A stretch of 64,000 bases of DNA from positions 12,674,484 to 12,738,483 of the forward strand of contig NC_092564.1 in NCBI RefSeq assembly GCF_037975245.1, given 5' to 3'. The notes below the pieces were generated by a model, which was given only the letters and a program-made list of their open reading frames with translations, was not told where the DNA came from and ran no database searches. Origin of the DNA: Apostichopus japonicus. Lineage: Eukaryota > Echinodermata > Holothuroidea > Aspidochirotida > Stichopodidae. The position numbers and the translations under genes were made by a program. Positions 60,693-64,000 of this stretch are shown piece after piece. Every line of letters begins with the position of its first letter. The first letter of the stretch is position 1.

Positions 60693-62990
60693 ATAATTAC
60701 TTTGTTCAAATTTAAAGTATGAAATGATATGAATTAGTGATCCGATTGGAACATTTCAGTGTCAATATCGCAGAACGACAAGACACATGCTTAAGACAAG
60801 CACAGGCTGAGATGCGATAACTTAAAGTTAGTTTAGCTTTTTAACTTCGGATCATTGTCTCAAGTGATCTATTCTTCAATAATTACGAACGAAGTTGTAT
60901 ATATACTGATGAATTACTCATGGTACCGCCACTATAACTCATATATAGTAACAGGCGTGCCGTGTTTCGCGGAATTAGACAGGACCGATATGACAGTGGG
61001 CCCGTTTATTTTGTTCACAGTTCTATAGAGGAGCCCAATAGCCTTGCACTGCATGGCAATAAACAAGTTATGCAAAATGACCCATATGGACAGGACATTA
61101 CTGTATTTGAATGCAATCATCAATATTTACGCATATGTGGACATAACGAGCGCGGTAAAACAGAATTCACACAGACGCTGTAGCAAGAGGAGGAGGAGGC
61201 GTGACGAAATACTGCAGACCTCCATGTGATGACCTGCAATGAAGTAGTAATTAACTGAGGCTAAATCAAGAGTGTATCTCTTGAGTCAGTTGTACGGGAT
61301 GAAATTCAACGCTCTGTAGGCCTATACGTATGTATAGTTTTCTAATGCTATGAACTGGTGGTACTGTGCGAATGTACTGCAGTCACCAGGGGAGTCTGGA
61401 AGAAAAGGGTTGTCGCCGTGGGGGTCTTAGCTTAACTGCATGTGGTGCTCATGAAGGTACAGCCAACAATTATCTCCCAAGTGCAAAGATAGTTGTGCAA
61501 ACTGTCAATAGGTCAAACTAGACAGAGAAAAAAGCTTCACCTTCTTAAACTGTTCATTGCACAGCAAAATTGATCAGTAGATATAGACATGATAACATAC
61601 ATATTTCACTCGATAATGTTTCGTTATTGCTGATCTATTTAGTTATTTTGTTTGCCAATAAATGGAACGAATTTATCCTGTTTGATACTGTTATCATAGT
61701 TGCACATACCAGCTTAGTATGTATTTTTCTTGAGTCGAATCCCTTTCGCTCGGTTAAACTAACGTTTGTATACATTACACTTGATTTCAACTTGCTGACG
61801 TGTTATGGGTTTTATTCTATGCTTCTATGTCCTAATTTAGTTTATACATCATCTCATTCTCTGTCATACTTTGTTAAGTTTGTATTTATTTTAATTTCTT
61901 TGTGCAGTATAAAGTACCACACTGTTCATGGCTCGATTCCATACCAAGTTTACAATTTTGAAATATTACATTTGTGTTACCTGAATGTTTCAAATAAAAA
62001 ATAAAAAACGTAAAACACACTTTCTTGTCATGCCTATTCATTCCTATTCGCCACTGATACCTAAAATGCTTTAAAAAATATCGAAATAAAATTTGAGATT
62101 TCAAACTTAAACAAATCAAACGGGAACGAGCCTTTCATACTATCTCTTCAATACAACTAATTCTGTTATTTCCGTTCTTATTTTTGCTCTCATTGTCATA
62201 GGCCTATATATGGTTTATCTTTTGACATACAAAATGATATTATAGATCATGCTGTGGTTGAAATAATTAAACAGCGTGTCATTCCACACAACGGCGTGTG
62301 CGTATAGCCTATTATTGTATTTCTTTGGATATTTTTTCATTTTTTTTATAACGTTTCAAATGTAATTACAATTTAATTGACCTGTTTTTTCCCTTGTATC
62401 ATGTTGTTTAGTTTTGCATTGTAGATTTCAACAGGTTCGACAAGAATGGTTAGAAAGGAAATCATATTTATTTCATATTGGTCGATATGAGCGAATGAAT
62501 TCATGCACGTTGCGGGTAGACCCGTGATAATGTTAGACGCAAGTAAATCTATTTTCGAACCATGTTTCTTGTGCTTTACTTAAGAAACGTTAGATTTATG
62601 TGAGACAACGGACATGATATGTCACGAGGGGGCAGTGGAGTTCAAGATTGTCAACAACAACCAAAAAGAAGAAGAAATTATGGTATTAAAAAATTCAGTG
62701 AAATGTATAGGAAGTGATCCTATCAGAACATATAAAATGGGCAAGAAAAGCACGCTGGCAATATCTTAATGAAATAATGCAAAAACAATGCAAGGCGACA
62801 AAAAGACATTACAGGGACAACAGGTCAAGAGAACGAGAGAACAATTAAACAAGATGACAATAGAGTAAAGATGAGACAATGGTCAGTATTGTTTCAGGAG
62901 AGAAACAATGAGACGCGGGGACCAGTTGATGACCAATAGGCAAATAGAAGTAGAGCATGTTTAGGACAAGGGAATAAAAAGGGGATGTAA
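57837..62990. other. Intergenic, AT-rich with short arrays
   Basis: Contains TA/ATAATATA runs (58998-59055, 60653-60693) and G-runs (58288-58300, 58866-58880). A hydrophobic 144-codon frame at 61570-62004 has no domain that I recognise. Confidence 0.5.
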
Positions 62991-62994
62991 GACA

Positions 62995-63052
62995 AGAGGA
63001 CGAGAGGACGAGAGGACGACAGGACGAGAGGACGAGATGACGAGAGGATATC
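62995..63052 (+). repeat. 8-bp minisatellite (GAGGACGA)n
   Basis: About six units of GAGGACGA with single-base variants (CAGGACGA, GATGACGA). Reads as Ser/Arg/Pro/Val-rich on the minus strand; not a gene. Confidence 0.85.
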
Positions 63053-64000
63053 GGACCAAAAGAAACGATAGACCAAATGAATAGGATGACAAAAATATAT
63101 ATGAGCGAATCGGTGACAGTGACACGGCAATGAGCACGACGGAAGAACAATTGGACAATTACTCAAGGACAAGACAATATCAGGACAAGAAAAATAACAG
63201 AAGACTTCAAGAAGACACTATGCATTGGCAGGTCCATGCTTTCTCGGAAATGGGGGCCCGTCACCGAAGTATTGAGAGATACCGAAATATAGCGAAGCAC
63301 GAGAAAGCATTTATATGTAACATAAGAAAGCATTATGCCAGACATAGGCGCGAAGCGCGCTTAATCCTTCCATCATGTTCCTTTATTGTCTAGAGGCAAA
63401 ATTATGTTTGCAGGTAGTCTTTAATTTCAAATAAACTTTCAGAAGTATAGGGGCTGAGTATCTGGGCCCCCTCGGGGGAACCACCCCTGAGATGGTAAGG
63501 TATCAAAACATCACAAGAATGCGTGGGTAATAAACACAAACGACAACCATAGGGAACTGAAAATAATTAGCATGAAAAATGATATCATTCAGTTGCTACA
63601 TAGCGTGCTGTCCGTATACTGCTTCGAATAAAAGGGACGCCAAGGTTTCCACAACGTTTTCATTATACTATTCAGTTTCACACCCTGTTCAAGTCAACTA
63701 ATCATTAGCGTAAGGTTTGTAGCAATTGTCTCCATGCAGACTATAAGATGGATGCAAGTATTTGCAGCATTTGGTAATAAATCAATGGAGTATTCACAGC
63801 CAAATCGACTTAACTTCAACGCTCGTGAAATAAATAATTAGATATCGATACTTCTGGACGACACAATCTATGAAATCATTCAATGAAGTTTAATGAAGTG
63901 AATGGAAACATCTCCGCTAAGCTTGCTACAGGGATAACTATATTTAACCTGGCAAAGTATCATTACACAGTACCCGTGACGTGTAGGTATATGTATATGC
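63053..64000. other. Intergenic, nothing recognised
   Basis: Includes a GGCGCGAAGCGCGC hairpin (about 63348) and GGGCCCCCTCGGGGG (about 63460), both possible ends of dispersed elements. No gene seen. Confidence 0.4.

Noticed and set aside
60755-60815. Possible sixth U2-headed copy (ACACATG..TTA...AGGCTGAGATGCGAT)
   Set aside because: About 30 bases resemble the reverse complement of the U2 head, but I could not find the body or tail next to it. Too short to claim.
61570-62004. 144-codon frame rich in Leu, Phe, Ile, Tyr and Ser
   Set aside because: Composition expected of AT-rich DNA. No recognisable domain, splice structure or conserved motif.

Overview
The window is metazoan nuclear DNA: AT-rich, intron-rich, GT-AG introns and many microsatellites. 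The one gene I can name is the 5' (N-terminal) part of a single-copy-type TTC21 gene (TTC21B / IFT139). Its protein diverges moderately from the human one. Together with the repeat types present, this suggests a marine invertebrate deuterostome, most likely an echinoderm. The species call is inference.

Layout. Positions 1-21,728 (minus strand) hold 19 consecutive coding exons of TTC21B/IFT139. They encode about the first 776 residues, from the start Met to the TPR block near residue 770. The phases of all exons are compatible and the rest of the gene lies beyond the left edge. A candidate untranslated first exon (about 24,147-24,200) sits next to an RFX X-box-like palindrome at 24,208-24,220, as expected for a ciliary gene. 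The introns carry a degraded LINE reverse transcriptase, a tRNA-Lys-like SINE head, a 143-bp higher-order minisatellite and a 106-118 bp tandem repeat.

From about 23.4 kb to the right edge the window is gene-poor and repeat-rich. It contains a 284-bp hAT-like MITE with a telomere-like core, a Penelope-like remnant with a GIY-YIG motif, a second LINE RT remnant, a 510-bp (GAT)n array, several long (TA)n arrays and a 19-bp minisatellite. It also holds at least five copies of an interspersed element whose 5' end is the 5' end of U2 snRNA, joined to an unrelated body that can fold into several hairpins. Two copies are about 94% identical and each is flanked by a target-site duplication. This U2-headed SINE-like family is the most novel item here.

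The only other protein-coding candidate I support is one exon (42,546-42,846, minus) with a signal peptide, a short two-cysteine peptide, a Gly-Lys-Arg processing site and an acidic tail. It looks like a neuropeptide or peptide-hormone precursor that continues in a further exon I could not find. Two weaker coding candidates (32.8 kb and 39.6 kb) are flagged as such. Most remaining open frames are read-through of microsatellites or chance ORFs.
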